In this document: piece after piece, positions 12,763 to 21,353 of the stretch
Numbering within the stretch: position 1 is the stretch's first letter
Layout: each line of letters starts with the position of its first letter
Source: SKKY01 sp964622305
GTDB taxonomy: Bacteria; Bacillota; Peptococcia; Peptococcales; SKKY01
Length of the DNA stretch: 23,928 bases
Direction of reading: 5' to 3'
Assembly (NCBI GenBank): GCA_964622305.1
Contig: CAZUPR010000020.1
Coordinates: 1 to 23,928, forward strand
Translations under genes and position numbers: made by a program
The notes under the pieces: model-generated
Seen by the model: the letters and a program-made list of their open reading frames with translations, nothing else
Told to the model about the DNA's origin: nothing
Database searches by the model: none

Positions 12763-14112
12763 ATGATTAAATCGCAACTTGATGAAATTTGGCAGGAGAC
12801 ACTAAAAATAATAGAAAGTAGAATTAACAGACCATCTTTTGACACCTGGTTTCCACAAACAGAACTGGTAGCTTACTATGATGAAAATTTTATTATAAAA
12901 ACTCCAAATGATATTGTTAAAGATTGGCTGGCTAATACATATTTAAATGTTATCACTGAATCATTTCAAGATGTTTTAAAAAGAAAGGTCATTGTTAAAT
13001 TTGTTGTTGCCAATGATCTTGAAAATCTTCCTATAGAGGAATCAGCTTCACCTGTTCATAAGAGTGAATCTCTGGAAGAGAAGATTGCTAAATCAAATTT
13101 AAATCCCCGCTACACTTTTGAGAGCTTTGTTGTGGGTGACAGTAATAAATTTTCTCATGCTGCCTGTATGTCGGTAGCAGAATCCTTAAGCTCACGTTAT
13201 AACCCACTTTTTGTTTATGGTGGTGTTGGTCTGGGAAAAACTCACCTCATGCAGGCTATCGGAAACTATGTTCTTGATAATTCAAATAAAAAAGTTTTAT
13301 ATGTTTCTTCAGAAAAATTTACTAATGAGTTAATTAATGGAATCAGAGATGATAAAACAGAAAGTTTTAGAAATAAGTATCGCAACATTGATGTTTTATT
13401 AATTGACGATATACAATTTTTAGCAAAAAAAGAAAGAACCCAGGAAGAGTTTTTCCATACTTTTAACGCCCTTCATGAGGCCAATAAGCAGATTGTTATT
13501 TCAAGTGACCGTCCCCCAAAAGAAATACCCACTCTTGAAGAAAGGTTAAGAACCAGATTTGAGTGGGGTTTAATTACAGATATTCAAGCGCCTGATTATG
13601 AAACTCGTGTTGCTATTTTAAGAAAAAAAGCTAAATTAGAAAATTTTGATATTCCTGATGAGATAATGTCATATATTGCAGAAAAGATAGATTCAAATAT
13701 CAGGGAGCTTGAAGGAGCACTTATAAGAGTTATTGCTTATGCATCCTTAAGTGGTAAAACAATTGACCTTCAACTTGCTAAGGAATCTTTAAAAGAAATA
13801 ATCACAGATAAAAAACCAGTAGTTATTACTGCGGAAGTAATTCAGGATATTGTTTCTGAAAATTTTAATATAAGAGTGGAAGACCTTAAATCTAAAAAAA
13901 GAAATAAAGATGTTGTTTATCCCAGGCAAATAAGTATGTATCTTTGCAGAACACTGACAGATTTATCTTTACCAAAAATAGGTGAACATTTTGGTGGCAG
14001 AGATCACACTACTGTTATTCATTCTTATGATAAAATATGTTCAGAAATGATAAAAAATCCTGCACTTTCAAATACAATTAACTCCTTAACTGAAAAAATA
14101 AAAAAAGGATAA
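12763..14112 (+). CDS. dnaA: Chromosomal replication initiator protein DnaA
   Basis: AAA+ ATPase that binds DnaA boxes and opens oriC. The 449-residue product has domain I (about 1-85, ending in a FVVAND segment), a short linker, the AAA+ core with Walker A GGVGLGKT (153-160) and Walker B LLIDDIQFL, and domain IV with the box-binding signature GGRDHTTVIHSYDKI. The frame is open from ATG 12745, but the GGAGGT SD (12751-12756) lies downstream of that codon and fixes the start at ATG 12763 (MIKSQLDEIW). It is the first plus-strand gene and is transcribed toward dnaN. Confidence 0.98.
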   Translation: MIKSQLDEIWQETLKIIESRINRPSFDTWFPQTELVAYYDENFIIKTPNDIVKDWLANTYLNVITESFQDVLKRKVIVKFVVANDLENLPIEESASPVHKSESLEEKIAKSNLNPRYTFESFVVGDSNKFSHAACMSVAESLSSRYNPLFVYGGVGLGKTHLMQAIGNYVLDNSNKKVLYVSSEKFTNELINGIRDDKTESFRNKYRNIDVLLIDDIQFLAKKERTQEEFFHTFNALHEANKQIVISSDRPPKEIPTLEERLRTRFEWGLITDIQAPDYETRVAILRKKAKLENFDIPDEIMSYIAEKIDSNIRELEGALIRVIAYASLSGKTIDLQLAKESLKEIITDKKPVVITAEVIQDIVSENFNIRVEDLKSKKRNKDVVYPRQISMYLCRTLTDLSLPKIGEHFGGRDHTTVIHSYDKICSEMIKNPALSNTINSLTEKIKKG

Positions 14113-14321
14113 TTGTTGATAATTATAGAATAAGATGTTAGTAAGATGTGGATAATTTTTATTTTTGTTTTTACTTGTTAATATGTGGATAAGTCTTATT
14201 GATTTTCAACAGCTTTTTATACAGGCTTTTTTCCTTAATCTACCAGTATTTAAACCACTTATTAACTTATCAACAGCCCTTACTATTAATGCTACTAAAA
14301 ATGAATAAAAGGAGAATCAAT
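14113..14321. other. oriC, dnaA-dnaN intergenic part
   Basis: A 209-bp AT-rich gap with clustered DnaA boxes. TGTGGATAA occurs perfectly at 14147-14155 and 14184-14192. One-mismatch boxes are TGTTGATAA (14114-14122) and TTATCAACA (14267-14275), and TTTTCAACA (14203-14211) is weaker. Left boxes point minus and right boxes point plus. A T-rich stretch (14156-14180) lies between the two perfect boxes. No terminator or convincing dnaN promoter was seen, so dnaN is probably co-transcribed with dnaA. Confidence 0.9.
14259..14297 (+). promoter_or_regulatory. Candidate basal unwinding system: DnaA boxes, GC cluster, DnaA-trios
   Basis: A weak box TTATTAACT (14259-14267) adjoins TTATCAACA (14267-14275). 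They are followed by a GCCC cluster (14276-14279) and six triplets TTA CTA TTA ATG CTA CTA (14280-14297). On the complementary strand these read as 3'-(A/G)AT-5' trios with one exception. This order matches the B. subtilis element by which DnaA engages single strands. Unwinding would be expected from about 14280 toward dnaN. Confidence 0.65.
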
Positions 14322-15434
14322 ATGATTGTAAATTGTCTAAGAGAAAATTTAAGTTATGGATTACAAAATGTTCAAAGAGCTATAAGCTCCAAAAAGACAC
14401 TTCCTATACTAGATGGAGTTTTAATAAAGGCTGCTGATAACCATCTTACAATTACAGCAACTGATCTTGAATTGGCTATAGAAACAAAAATACCAGCTCA
14501 AGTAGTAGAAGAGGGCGAAATGGTAGTAACCTCTGATAAATTTATTGAACTAATTAAAAAATTACCATCAGGTAATATCTCCTTAATTAAAGAAAATAAT
14601 AATTTAAAGATAGAATATTTAAACTCAGAGATTGAATTAAAAGGATTTAACCCAGAAGAGTTTCCTGCACTGCCTCAAATTGAAGAAGAATTTAAATTTA
14701 TATTAAAAGCAGATAATCTAAATTCTTTAATTAGAAAAACAATTTTTGCCAGCTCTCTTGATGAATCAAGGCCAGTTTTTAATGGTGCCTTATTTAATAT
14801 TGAAGATCACCAAATAAAATTAATAACTACTGACTCACACAGATTAGCTATTAATGATTCTAAAATAAACGAAATAAAAGTAAAAAATGATAATAAAAAT
14901 ATTGATATAATAATACCCAGAAAAACTTTAAATGAGATTCAAAGAATCTTTAAAGATGATGATGAAGAAATAAGTGTATATGGAAATGAAAAACAAATTA
15001 TTTTTTTAAGCTCAGATACTAAAATAATTTCAAGAATAATAGATGGTAAGTTTCCAAAATTTAATGATGTGATACCTAAGGATTATCAGACAAGTATAAA
15101 AATAAATAAAAAAGAATTTACAGATGCTATTGAAAGAGCCAGCCTCTTTGTTGATACGGTAGACAAATTTTCAATAATTACTTTTAAAATAAGTGATTCA
15201 TTGATTAATATTTCATCAAAATCAGAAAGTGGTTATTTAAACGAAAACTTAAATGCTTTTGTTGAAGGAGATAAATTAGAAATCTCTTTTAACTCCAGAT
15301 ATTTATTAGATGGTTTAAAGGTAATAGAAACAGATGATATAGAATTTAAATTTTCAGGAAATTTAAGTCCGGCTGTCATTAAAGAACTAAATGATAATTA
15401 TACTTACCTGGTTCTTCCTCTTAGAGCTAATTAA
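14322..15434 (+). CDS. dnaN: DNA polymerase III beta subunit (sliding clamp)
   Basis: Ring-shaped processivity clamp. The 370-residue product MIVNCLRENLSYGLQNVQRA contains three clamp repeats, with conserved TDSHRLA in the second domain and a C-terminus ending LVLPLRAN. The open frame runs upstream across oriC to 14199, but those codons cover DnaA boxes. The AAAAGGAG SD (14307-14314) places the start at ATG 14322. A strong terminator follows immediately, ending the dnaA-dnaN transcript. Confidence 0.98.
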   Translation: MIVNCLRENLSYGLQNVQRAISSKKTLPILDGVLIKAADNHLTITATDLELAIETKIPAQVVEEGEMVVTSDKFIELIKKLPSGNISLIKENNNLKIEYLNSEIELKGFNPEEFPALPQIEEEFKFILKADNLNSLIRKTIFASSLDESRPVFNGALFNIEDHQIKLITTDSHRLAINDSKINEIKVKNDNKNIDIIIPRKTLNEIQRIFKDDDEEISVYGNEKQIIFLSSDTKIISRIIDGKFPKFNDVIPKDYQTSIKINKKEFTDAIERASLFVDTVDKFSIITFKISDSLINISSKSESGYLNENLNAFVEGDKLEISFNSRYLLDGLKVIETDDIEFKFSGNLSPAVIKELNDNYTYLVLPLRAN

Positions 15435-15450
15435 AGAAGAATAAAGATAT

Positions 15451-15484
15451 AAAACATTCCCTTATATTTTGGGAATGTTTTTTT
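15451..15484 (+). terminator. Intrinsic terminator after dnaN
   Basis: AAAACATTCCC (15451-15461), 9-nt loop, GGGAATGTTTT (15471-15481), then a T-run to 15484. It is a perfect 11-bp stem in plus orientation, 17 nt after the dnaN stop codon. Confidence 0.9.
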
Positions 15485-15485
15485 A

Positions 15486-15494
15486 TGTTATAAT
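15486..15494 (+). promoter_or_regulatory. Extended -10 promoter for recF
   Basis: TGTTATAAT, i.e. a TG motif one base before a perfect TATAAT (15489-15494), with no good -35. It lies just after the dnaN terminator. It predicts a start near 15501 and a leader of about 20 nt. Confidence 0.6.
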
Positions 15495-15521
15495 TTAAAT
15501 AAAAATGGTGACCGGTGATTT

Positions 15522-16592
15522 ATGAAAATCAGCAAATTAAGAATAAAAAACTTCAGAAATTATATAGATCAGGAAATTATTTTTTCCAATAATATAAATT
15601 ATATTTTGGGTGATAATGCCCAGGGCAAAACTAACCTCCTGGAAAGCATTTTTTATATTTTAAATGGTGAATCTTTTAAAAATATAAAAGAAGAAGAACT
15701 TTTTAATAAAAATATTAATCAGGAAAACAGGTTTTTTCAAATTATACTGGAAGTATATAAGGGAGATAAAAAAAACACCTTAGTAGTTACGAAAAAAGAA
15801 AAAAAGAAAGAACTTTTTATAAATGGTATAAAAAGGGAATTAAAAAATAATCCTATAAAAACTATTATTTTTGTTCCAGATGATATGCAGATTATAAAAG
15901 ATGGTCCGGCAAAAAGAAGAGAGTTTTTAGATAATGAAATTAAAATTATTTATTCAAATTACAGGGAGTTAATAAAAAAATATAATAAACTACTCTCAGA
16001 AAAAAATTATCTCTTAAAAAATAATAAAGATATAAAATTAATAAGAATTTTTAACTTACAACTGGCAGAAAGCGGAAGAGAAATTATTAAATACAGGCTT
16101 GCTTATCTAAAGAAAATAACACCTATTGCCAGGGAAGTTTATAAAAAAATTACAGAAGGTAATGAATTGTTGTCAATAAATTATAAGCCCAGCTTTAATT
16201 TTAATAATTATGAAGAGGAGTTAGAAAATAACCTACAGGAAGAATTAAGAAGAAAACATTCAACAATTGGTATTCACAGGGACGATATTGTTTTTTATAT
16301 AAATAAGGAGAATTCAAAGGATTTTGCTTCCCAGGGGCAACAAAGATCAATTATCTTATCATTAAAAATAGCAGAACTGGAATATTTAAAAAATAATCAT
16401 GATTATTTTCCAATTCTTTTACTGGATGATGTTTTTAGTGAACTTGATGAAAAAAGAAAAAATATGCTAATTAAAATTTTAAAAGACTATAAAATCCAAT
16501 CTTTTATTAGTCTGGCAAATTTGGAGCTAATTAAAAATCAGATAGAAAAGGAAGATGGCTTGATTAAAATAGTAAATGGAACAATTGTTTGA
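15522..16592 (+). CDS. recF: DNA repair and recombination protein RecF
   Basis: SMC-like ATPase that helps load RecA at single-strand gaps. The 356-residue product has Walker A GDNAQGKT (30-37), the ABC signature region ASQGQQRSIILSLKIAEL, and Walker B ILLLDDVFSELDE. The start at ATG 15522 is supported by the family N-terminus MKISKLRIKNFRNY. The SD is unusual, GGTGAT only 2 nt before the ATG, resembling the 5' end of the anti-SD match. A six-codon open frame (15505-15525) ends in TGA overlapping this ATG. No rlbA/yaaA gene lies between dnaN and recF. Confidence 0.97.
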   Translation: MKISKLRIKNFRNYIDQEIIFSNNINYILGDNAQGKTNLLESIFYILNGESFKNIKEEELFNKNINQENRFFQIILEVYKGDKKNTLVVTKKEKKKELFINGIKRELKNNPIKTIIFVPDDMQIIKDGPAKRREFLDNEIKIIYSNYRELIKKYNKLLSEKNYLLKNNKDIKLIRIFNLQLAESGREIIKYRLAYLKKITPIAREVYKKITEGNELLSINYKPSFNFNNYEEELENNLQEELRRKHSTIGIHRDDIVFYINKENSKDFASQGQQRSIILSLKIAELEYLKNNHDYFPILLLDDVFSELDEKRKNMLIKILKDYKIQSFISLANLELIKNQIEKEDGLIKIVNGTIV

Positions 16593-16598
16593 TATAAT
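16590..16598 (+). promoter_or_regulatory. Extended -10 promoter for gyrBA
   Basis: TGATATAAT: TG, one base, and a perfect TATAAT (16593-16598). The TG and following A are the recF stop codon TGA (16590-16592). There is no good -35. The predicted leader is about 60 nt and very AT-rich. Confidence 0.5.
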
Positions 16599-16662
16599 TA
16601 ATTGTTAGCAAAATAAAAACATAAAAATTAAAATAAAAAAATATTTAAAAAGGAGAATCTTG

Positions 16663-18570
16663 ATGACAGAAATTAAGAATAATGGTCATTATACAGCCAG
16701 TGAAATTCAAGTCTTAGAAGGTCTTGAAGCAGTAAGAAAAAGGCCTGGGATGTATATTGGCAGCACTGGTTCCAGGGGCTTACATCATCTGGTTTATGAA
16801 ATCATAGACAACTCAATAGATGAGCATCTGGCAGGATTTGGTAATAAAATATCAGTAACAATCCATAAAGATAACACAATCACTGTTGAAGATGAGGCCA
16901 GGGGAATACCAGTAGATATTCATGAACAAACTGGCCTTCCTGCTGTAGAAGTAGTTCTTACAGTATTACACGCAGGTGGAAAATTTGGCGGCGGGGGCTA
17001 TAAGGTTTCCGGCGGTCTTCATGGTGTTGGTATGTCTGTGGTAAACGCTCTGTCAGAATGGTTTACTATAGAAGTTTCCAGAGATGGTAATGTTTATTCT
17101 CAAAGATATGAAAGAGGAGTAAAGGTTACAGAGCTGGAAATAGTTGGCAAAAAGAAAAAAACAGGTACAAAAATAAGCTTTAAACCAGATCCTGAAATTT
17201 TTGAGGAGCCAGTTTATGAAGTTTCTATTCTTGCTGCCAGAATTCAAGAATTATCCTTTTTGAACAAGGGACTTTTAATTGAATTAAATGATGAGAGAAC
17301 AAATAAAAAAGAGATTTATAAAAACGATGGGGGAATTATTGACTTCGTAAAATATCTTAATAAAAATAAAGACCCAATTCATAAACAAGTAATTTTTATA
17401 GAGAAAGAAAGAGATGGGGTTATTGTTGAGATAGCTCTGCAATATACAGATTCATATACAGAAACTCTTTTTTCTTATGTAAACGATATAAATACACAAG
17501 AAGGCGGAACTCACGAAGCTGGTTTAAAATCTGGTCTCACCAGAGTAGTAAATGATTATGCCAGAAAGTATAATCTTTTGAAAAAAGATGAACAAAACCT
17601 TACTGGTGATGATATTAGAGAAGGTTTGACTGGTATTTTAAGTACAAAGGTACCAGAACCACAATTTGAGGGACAAACAAAAACTAAGCTGGGTAACAGT
17701 GAAGTTAGGGGTATTGTTGACAGCGTCCTAAGTGAAGGACTTTCCTATTTCTTAGAAGAAAATCCATCAGTATCTAAAAAAATAATTGAAAAAACTATTC
17801 AGGCTCAAAGGGCAAGAGAGGCAGCCAGAAAGGCCAGGGAGCTAACCAGAAGAAAAAATGCATTAGACAGCAACTCTCTGCCAGGAAAGCTTGCCGATTG
17901 TTCTAGTAATGATCCTGTAATATCAGAGCTTTATATAGTCGAAGGTGATTCAGCTGGCGGTTCGGCAAAAATGGGCCGGGACAGGCATTTTCAGGCTATT
18001 CTGCCTTTGAGAGGAAAAATATTAAACGTTGAAAAAGCCCGCTTAGACAGAATTTTAGGCAATGAAGAGATCAGGGCCATGATAACAGCAGTTGGAGCAG
18101 GTATTGGACCTGATTTTGACATCGAGAAAATCAGATACCATAAAATTATTCTTATGAGTGATGCTGACGTCGACGGTGCCCATATAAGAACACTTTTGTT
18201 AACTTTCTTTTACAGATACATGAGAAAATTAATAGAAAATGGCAATGTTTTTATAGCTCAGCCACCACTTTATAAGGTTAAAAAGGGTCGTAAAGAAGAA
18301 TATCTTTATAATGACAAAGCCCTGGAAGAATTTATAGAAGAAAATGGAAAAGATATTGCCATTCAGCGTTATAAAGGTCTTGGTGAGATGAACGCCGATC
18401 AATTATGGGATACTACCATGGATCCAGAAAAAAGAACCCTTCTTCAGGTAACCTTAGAAAATGCAATTGAAGCAGACAATATGTTTACAGTATTAATGGG
18501 AGATAAGGTAGAACCAAGAAGAGAATTTATTCAAGAAAACGCAACCTACGCTAGGAATATTGACATATAA
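16663..18570 (+). CDS. gyrB: DNA gyrase subunit B
   Basis: ATPase subunit of DNA gyrase, which introduces negative supercoils. The 635-residue product has the GHKL ATPase domain (LEAVRKRPGMYIGS near the start, HAGGKFGGGGYKVSGGLHGV for the ATP lid), the transducer domain, and the Toprim domain with EGDSAGG (about 427-433) and DADVDG (about 500-505). It ends with the conserved FIQENATYARNIDI. The frame includes TTG 16660, but AAAGGAG (16649-16655) gives better spacing to ATG 16663. It is followed 20 bp later by gyrA. Confidence 0.98.
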   Translation: MTEIKNNGHYTASEIQVLEGLEAVRKRPGMYIGSTGSRGLHHLVYEIIDNSIDEHLAGFGNKISVTIHKDNTITVEDEARGIPVDIHEQTGLPAVEVVLTVLHAGGKFGGGGYKVSGGLHGVGMSVVNALSEWFTIEVSRDGNVYSQRYERGVKVTELEIVGKKKKTGTKISFKPDPEIFEEPVYEVSILAARIQELSFLNKGLLIELNDERTNKKEIYKNDGGIIDFVKYLNKNKDPIHKQVIFIEKERDGVIVEIALQYTDSYTETLFSYVNDINTQEGGTHEAGLKSGLTRVVNDYARKYNLLKKDEQNLTGDDIREGLTGILSTKVPEPQFEGQTKTKLGNSEVRGIVDSVLSEGLSYFLEENPSVSKKIIEKTIQAQRAREAARKARELTRRKNALDSNSLPGKLADCSSNDPVISELYIVEGDSAGGSAKMGRDRHFQAILPLRGKILNVEKARLDRILGNEEIRAMITAVGAGIGPDFDIEKIRYHKIILMSDADVDGAHIRTLLLTFFYRYMRKLIENGNVFIAQPPLYKVKKGRKEEYLYNDKALEEFIEENGKDIAIQRYKGLGEMNADQLWDTTMDPEKRTLLQVTLENAIEADNMFTVLMGDKVEPRREFIQENATYARNIDI

Positions 18571-18590
18571 GGGAAAGGAGAGAAAAATAA

Positions 18591-21026
18591 GTGGAAGAAT
18601 TTAACCATGGCAAGATGCTGCCAATAAGAATAGAAGAAGAAATGAAAAATTCTTATATAGATTATGCTATGAGTGTAATCGTGGGCAGAGCTCTGCCAGA
18701 TATAAGAGATGGCCTGAAACCTGTACACAGAAGAATTATTTATTCTATGTATAAGATCGGTTTAAGCCCAGAAAAAGCGTTTAGAAAATCGGCCCACGTA
18801 GTCGGCGATGTTCTGGCTAAGTATCACCCGCACGGAGATACTGCTGTTTATGATGCAATGGTCAGAATGGCCCAGGATTTCTCAACAAGATATCCCCTGG
18901 TCAATGGTCAGGGTAACTTTGGTTCTGTTGATGGCGACTCAGCAGCGGCCATGAGATATACAGAAGTTAAAATGGCCAGGATAACCAATGAACTCCTGGA
19001 TGGTATTGAAAAAGATACCATAAATTTTGCAGAAAACTATGATGGTTCTATGGAGGAGCCAGAGGTTTTACCATCAAGATATCCTAACCTTTTGGTAAAT
19101 GGTTCATCCGGTATCGCTGTTGGTATGGCCACAAATATACCTCCTCATAATTTACGTGAGGTTATAAATGGTGTTATAGCCTATATTGATAATCCAGATA
19201 TTGAAATTTCAGAACTTAATAAAATTATTAAAGGTCCGGATTTTCCAACAGGTGCTATAATCCTGGGCAAAGAGGGCATTAAAAAAGCTTATGAAACTGG
19301 CCGTGGTGTTATCAGGATCAGGGCAAAAGCAGAAATAGAAGAAATGAAAAATGGCAAAAAAAGGATAATTGTAAATGAAATTCCTTATTTGACCAACAAG
19401 GCCAGACTAATAGAAAAAATTGCAGAACTGGTAAGAGACAAAAAAATTGATGGTATAACTGCTCTTAGAGATGAATCTGACCGTAAGGGTATGAGAATTG
19501 TAATTGAGTTGAGAAAAGACTCAAACGAACAGGTTATTTTGAATCAACTCTATAAAAACACTCAGCTACAGGATACTTTTGGGATTATCTTCCTGGCTAT
19601 CGTTGATGGTGTTCCTAAAGTTTTAAATCTCAAGGAAATTCTGGCAGAGTATGTAAAACACCAGGAAAATATCATCAGAAGAAGAACAGCCTTTGATTTG
19701 GACAGGGCTGAAAAAAGAGCTCACGTTGTTGAGGGCTTGAGAATCGCCATTTCAAATATAGACGAAGTTATAAAAACAATCAGAAGGGCTAAAACCCCTG
19801 ATGAAGCTAAAAAAGACTTGATTAGTAAGTTCCTCTTAAGTGATATTCAGGCCCAGGCTATCCTGGATATGAGGCTGCACAGGCTGACCTCCCTGGAAAC
19901 TGAAAAACTGGAAAATGAATACAAGGAACTGGTAAAAACCATCAAAGAATTAAAGGCTATTTTGGCAGATGAAAATAAAATCTATGAGATCATTAAAGAA
20001 GAAATAACTGTTATCAGAGATAAGTACTCTGATCCAAGAAGAACCATGATCTCTATGGCTGATGATGAAATTGATCTGGAAGATTTAATTCCAGAAGAAG
20101 AGGTTGTAATCACAGTCTCTAACAGTGGCTATATAAAGAGAATGAGCATGAGTAACTACACCAGCCAAAGAAGAGGCGGTAAGGGAATTCGTGGCATGAG
20201 TACCAGAGAAGAGGATGCTGTAGTTAAAATCTTTACCAGCTCTACTCATGACTTTATTCTGTATTTTACAAACAAGGGTAAAGTATACAGGGTAAAGGCC
20301 TATGAAGTTCCTGAGCACTCAAGGACAGCCAGGGGTATGCACATGAAGAATCTGATTAACCTGGATTCCGGTGAAAAAGTTACTACGGTTATGCCTATAA
20401 AAGAGTTTTCTGAGGGTCTCTATATGGTAGCAGCAACAAAAGAGGGCATGATTAAAAAAACAGACCTTATTAGCTATAACACCCAGAGGAAAGACGGTAT
20501 AGCAGCCATTATCCTTAATGAGGGCGATGAGATGATAGGAGTAGAATTGACAGATGGAAGTAAGGATATAATTCTTTCAACTAAATTAGGCTTCTCAATT
20601 CGCTTTAGTGAAGAGGATGTAAGAAATATGGGCCGTACTACTAAGGGAGTTAAAGGAATTAACTTAGGCAAGGGTGATGAAGTAGTTTCTATCGGCATCG
20701 TGGAAGATGATTCCTCGCTTCTGGTAGTAACCAATAAAGGTAACGGTAAGAGAACTCCTCTTGATCAATACAGGATTCAAACCAGGGGAGGCAAGGGCCT
20801 GATCAGTTTTAACAGAGACAAGAAAAAAGATGTAGAAATTATCGCAGCAGAAATTATCCAAAATGATGATGAAGTTATGATGATTTCTAAAAATGGCATC
20901 ATTATCAGATTTACTGCAGAAGATATTTCTTCCATGGGCCGGGCAACCAAGGGAGTTCGCCTCATGAATATGTCCAATGATGATGAAGTTGTTTCTATCA
21001 CAATAATTAAAGCTGATGAAGAATAA
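18591..21026 (+). CDS. gyrA: DNA gyrase subunit A
   Basis: DNA-cleaving subunit of gyrase. The 811-residue product has the winged-helix domain with catalytic Tyr123 (AAAMRYTEVK), the tower and coiled-coil, and a six-bladed C-terminal DNA-wrapping domain. The GyrA box QRRGGKG (about 526-532) shows that this is gyrase and not topoisomerase IV. The quinolone-determining segment reads HPHGDTAVYD: Thr84 stands where E. coli has Ser83, and Asp88 matches Asp87. The start is GTG, with AAAGGAG (18574-18580) 10 nt upstream. It forms an operon with gyrB. No clear terminator follows; the next element is the T-box leader. Confidence 0.98.
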   Translation: MEEFNHGKMLPIRIEEEMKNSYIDYAMSVIVGRALPDIRDGLKPVHRRIIYSMYKIGLSPEKAFRKSAHVVGDVLAKYHPHGDTAVYDAMVRMAQDFSTRYPLVNGQGNFGSVDGDSAAAMRYTEVKMARITNELLDGIEKDTINFAENYDGSMEEPEVLPSRYPNLLVNGSSGIAVGMATNIPPHNLREVINGVIAYIDNPDIEISELNKIIKGPDFPTGAIILGKEGIKKAYETGRGVIRIRAKAEIEEMKNGKKRIIVNEIPYLTNKARLIEKIAELVRDKKIDGITALRDESDRKGMRIVIELRKDSNEQVILNQLYKNTQLQDTFGIIFLAIVDGVPKVLNLKEILAEYVKHQENIIRRRTAFDLDRAEKRAHVVEGLRIAISNIDEVIKTIRRAKTPDEAKKDLISKFLLSDIQAQAILDMRLHRLTSLETEKLENEYKELVKTIKELKAILADENKIYEIIKEEITVIRDKYSDPRRTMISMADDEIDLEDLIPEEEVVITVSNSGYIKRMSMSNYTSQRRGGKGIRGMSTREEDAVVKIFTSSTHDFILYFTNKGKVYRVKAYEVPEHSRTARGMHMKNLINLDSGEKVTTVMPIKEFSEGLYMVAATKEGMIKKTDLISYNTQRKDGIAAIILNEGDEMIGVELTDGSKDIILSTKLGFSIRFSEEDVRNMGRTTKGVKGINLGKGDEVVSIGIVEDDSSLLVVTNKGNGKRTPLDQYRIQTRGGKGLISFNRDKKKDVEIIAAEIIQNDDEVMMISKNGIIIRFTAEDISSMGRATKGVRLMNMSNDDEVVSITIIKADEE

Positions 21027-21033
21027 GGGCCAC

Positions 21034-21062
21034 TTGCTATAAAATAATAAATATTGTAAGAT
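21034..21062 (+). promoter_or_regulatory. Candidate promoter of the T-box-aminotransferase-serS transcript
   Basis: TTGCTA (21034-21039), 17-bp spacer, TAAGAT (21057-21062), each 4 of 6. It lies between the gyrA stop and the T-box leader, and predicts a start near 21070. Confidence 0.4.
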
Positions 21063-21069
21063 ATCTAAA

Positions 21070-21316
21070 AAGAAATAGCACAAATGTGATGATCAGGAAG
21101 CCTTAAATTAATCTGTTTCAGAGAGCCGGTGGTTGCTGTGAACCGGTACAGACATTTAACTTTCCGCCTGTGAACAGAGTATGAAGAATACTTCCGTTGG
21201 TAACGTTATAACCTTACAAGTGAAATTGTGTCAGAGGCTTTAATTAGCCAGGCATAATTTAATTTGGGTGGCAACGCGGTTACAAATCCGTCCCAAGATA
21301 TGGGACGGATTTTTTT
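21070..21316 (+). ncRNA. T-box riboswitch leader, probably serine-specific
   Basis: The 327-bp gap between gyrA and the aminotransferase is filled by a T-box leader. Stem I shows AGAGAGCCGGTGGTTGC...GAACCGGT, with TTAAAT/ATTTAA and CAGG/CCTG helices below it. The internal loop between these lower helices contains TTTCC on its 3' side. UCC (21163-21165), followed by G, is the likely serine specifier. Stem III is GGCTTTAATTAGCC. The T-box core GGGTGGCAACGCGG is at 21266-21279, followed by a terminator. Uncharged tRNA-Ser would pair with the specifier and T-box bulge to allow read-through into the aminotransferase and serS. The specifier was deduced by hand folding. Confidence 0.92.
21284..21316 (+). 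terminator. T-box terminator
   Basis: ATCCGTCCC (21286-21294), loop, GGGACGGAT (21302-21310), then a T-run to 21316. The left arm CCGTCCC can instead pair with GGGTGG...GCGG of the T-box to form the antiterminator. Confidence 0.93.
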
Positions 21317-21353
21317 ATTTAAAAAAAGGAAAAAAAGGAAGGAGAGTCTTAAC

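Noticed and set aside
14199..14321. N-terminal extension of DnaN across oriC.
   Set aside because: It covers DnaA boxes and trios; the SD at 14307-14314 fixes ATG 14322.
18840..18870. GyrA Thr84 (E. coli Ser83 position) as acquired quinolone resistance.
   Set aside because: Threonine is a natural residue at this position in various bacteria; no resistance claim can be made from it.
20664..21083. Overlapping minus-strand frames at the gyrA end.
   Set aside because: Antisense shadows of the GyrA C-terminal repeats, without SD.
21264..21353. Thirty-codon N-terminal extension of the aminotransferase.
   Set aside because: It would translate the T-box core and terminator; the TTG at 21354 has a proper SD and gives the family N-terminus.
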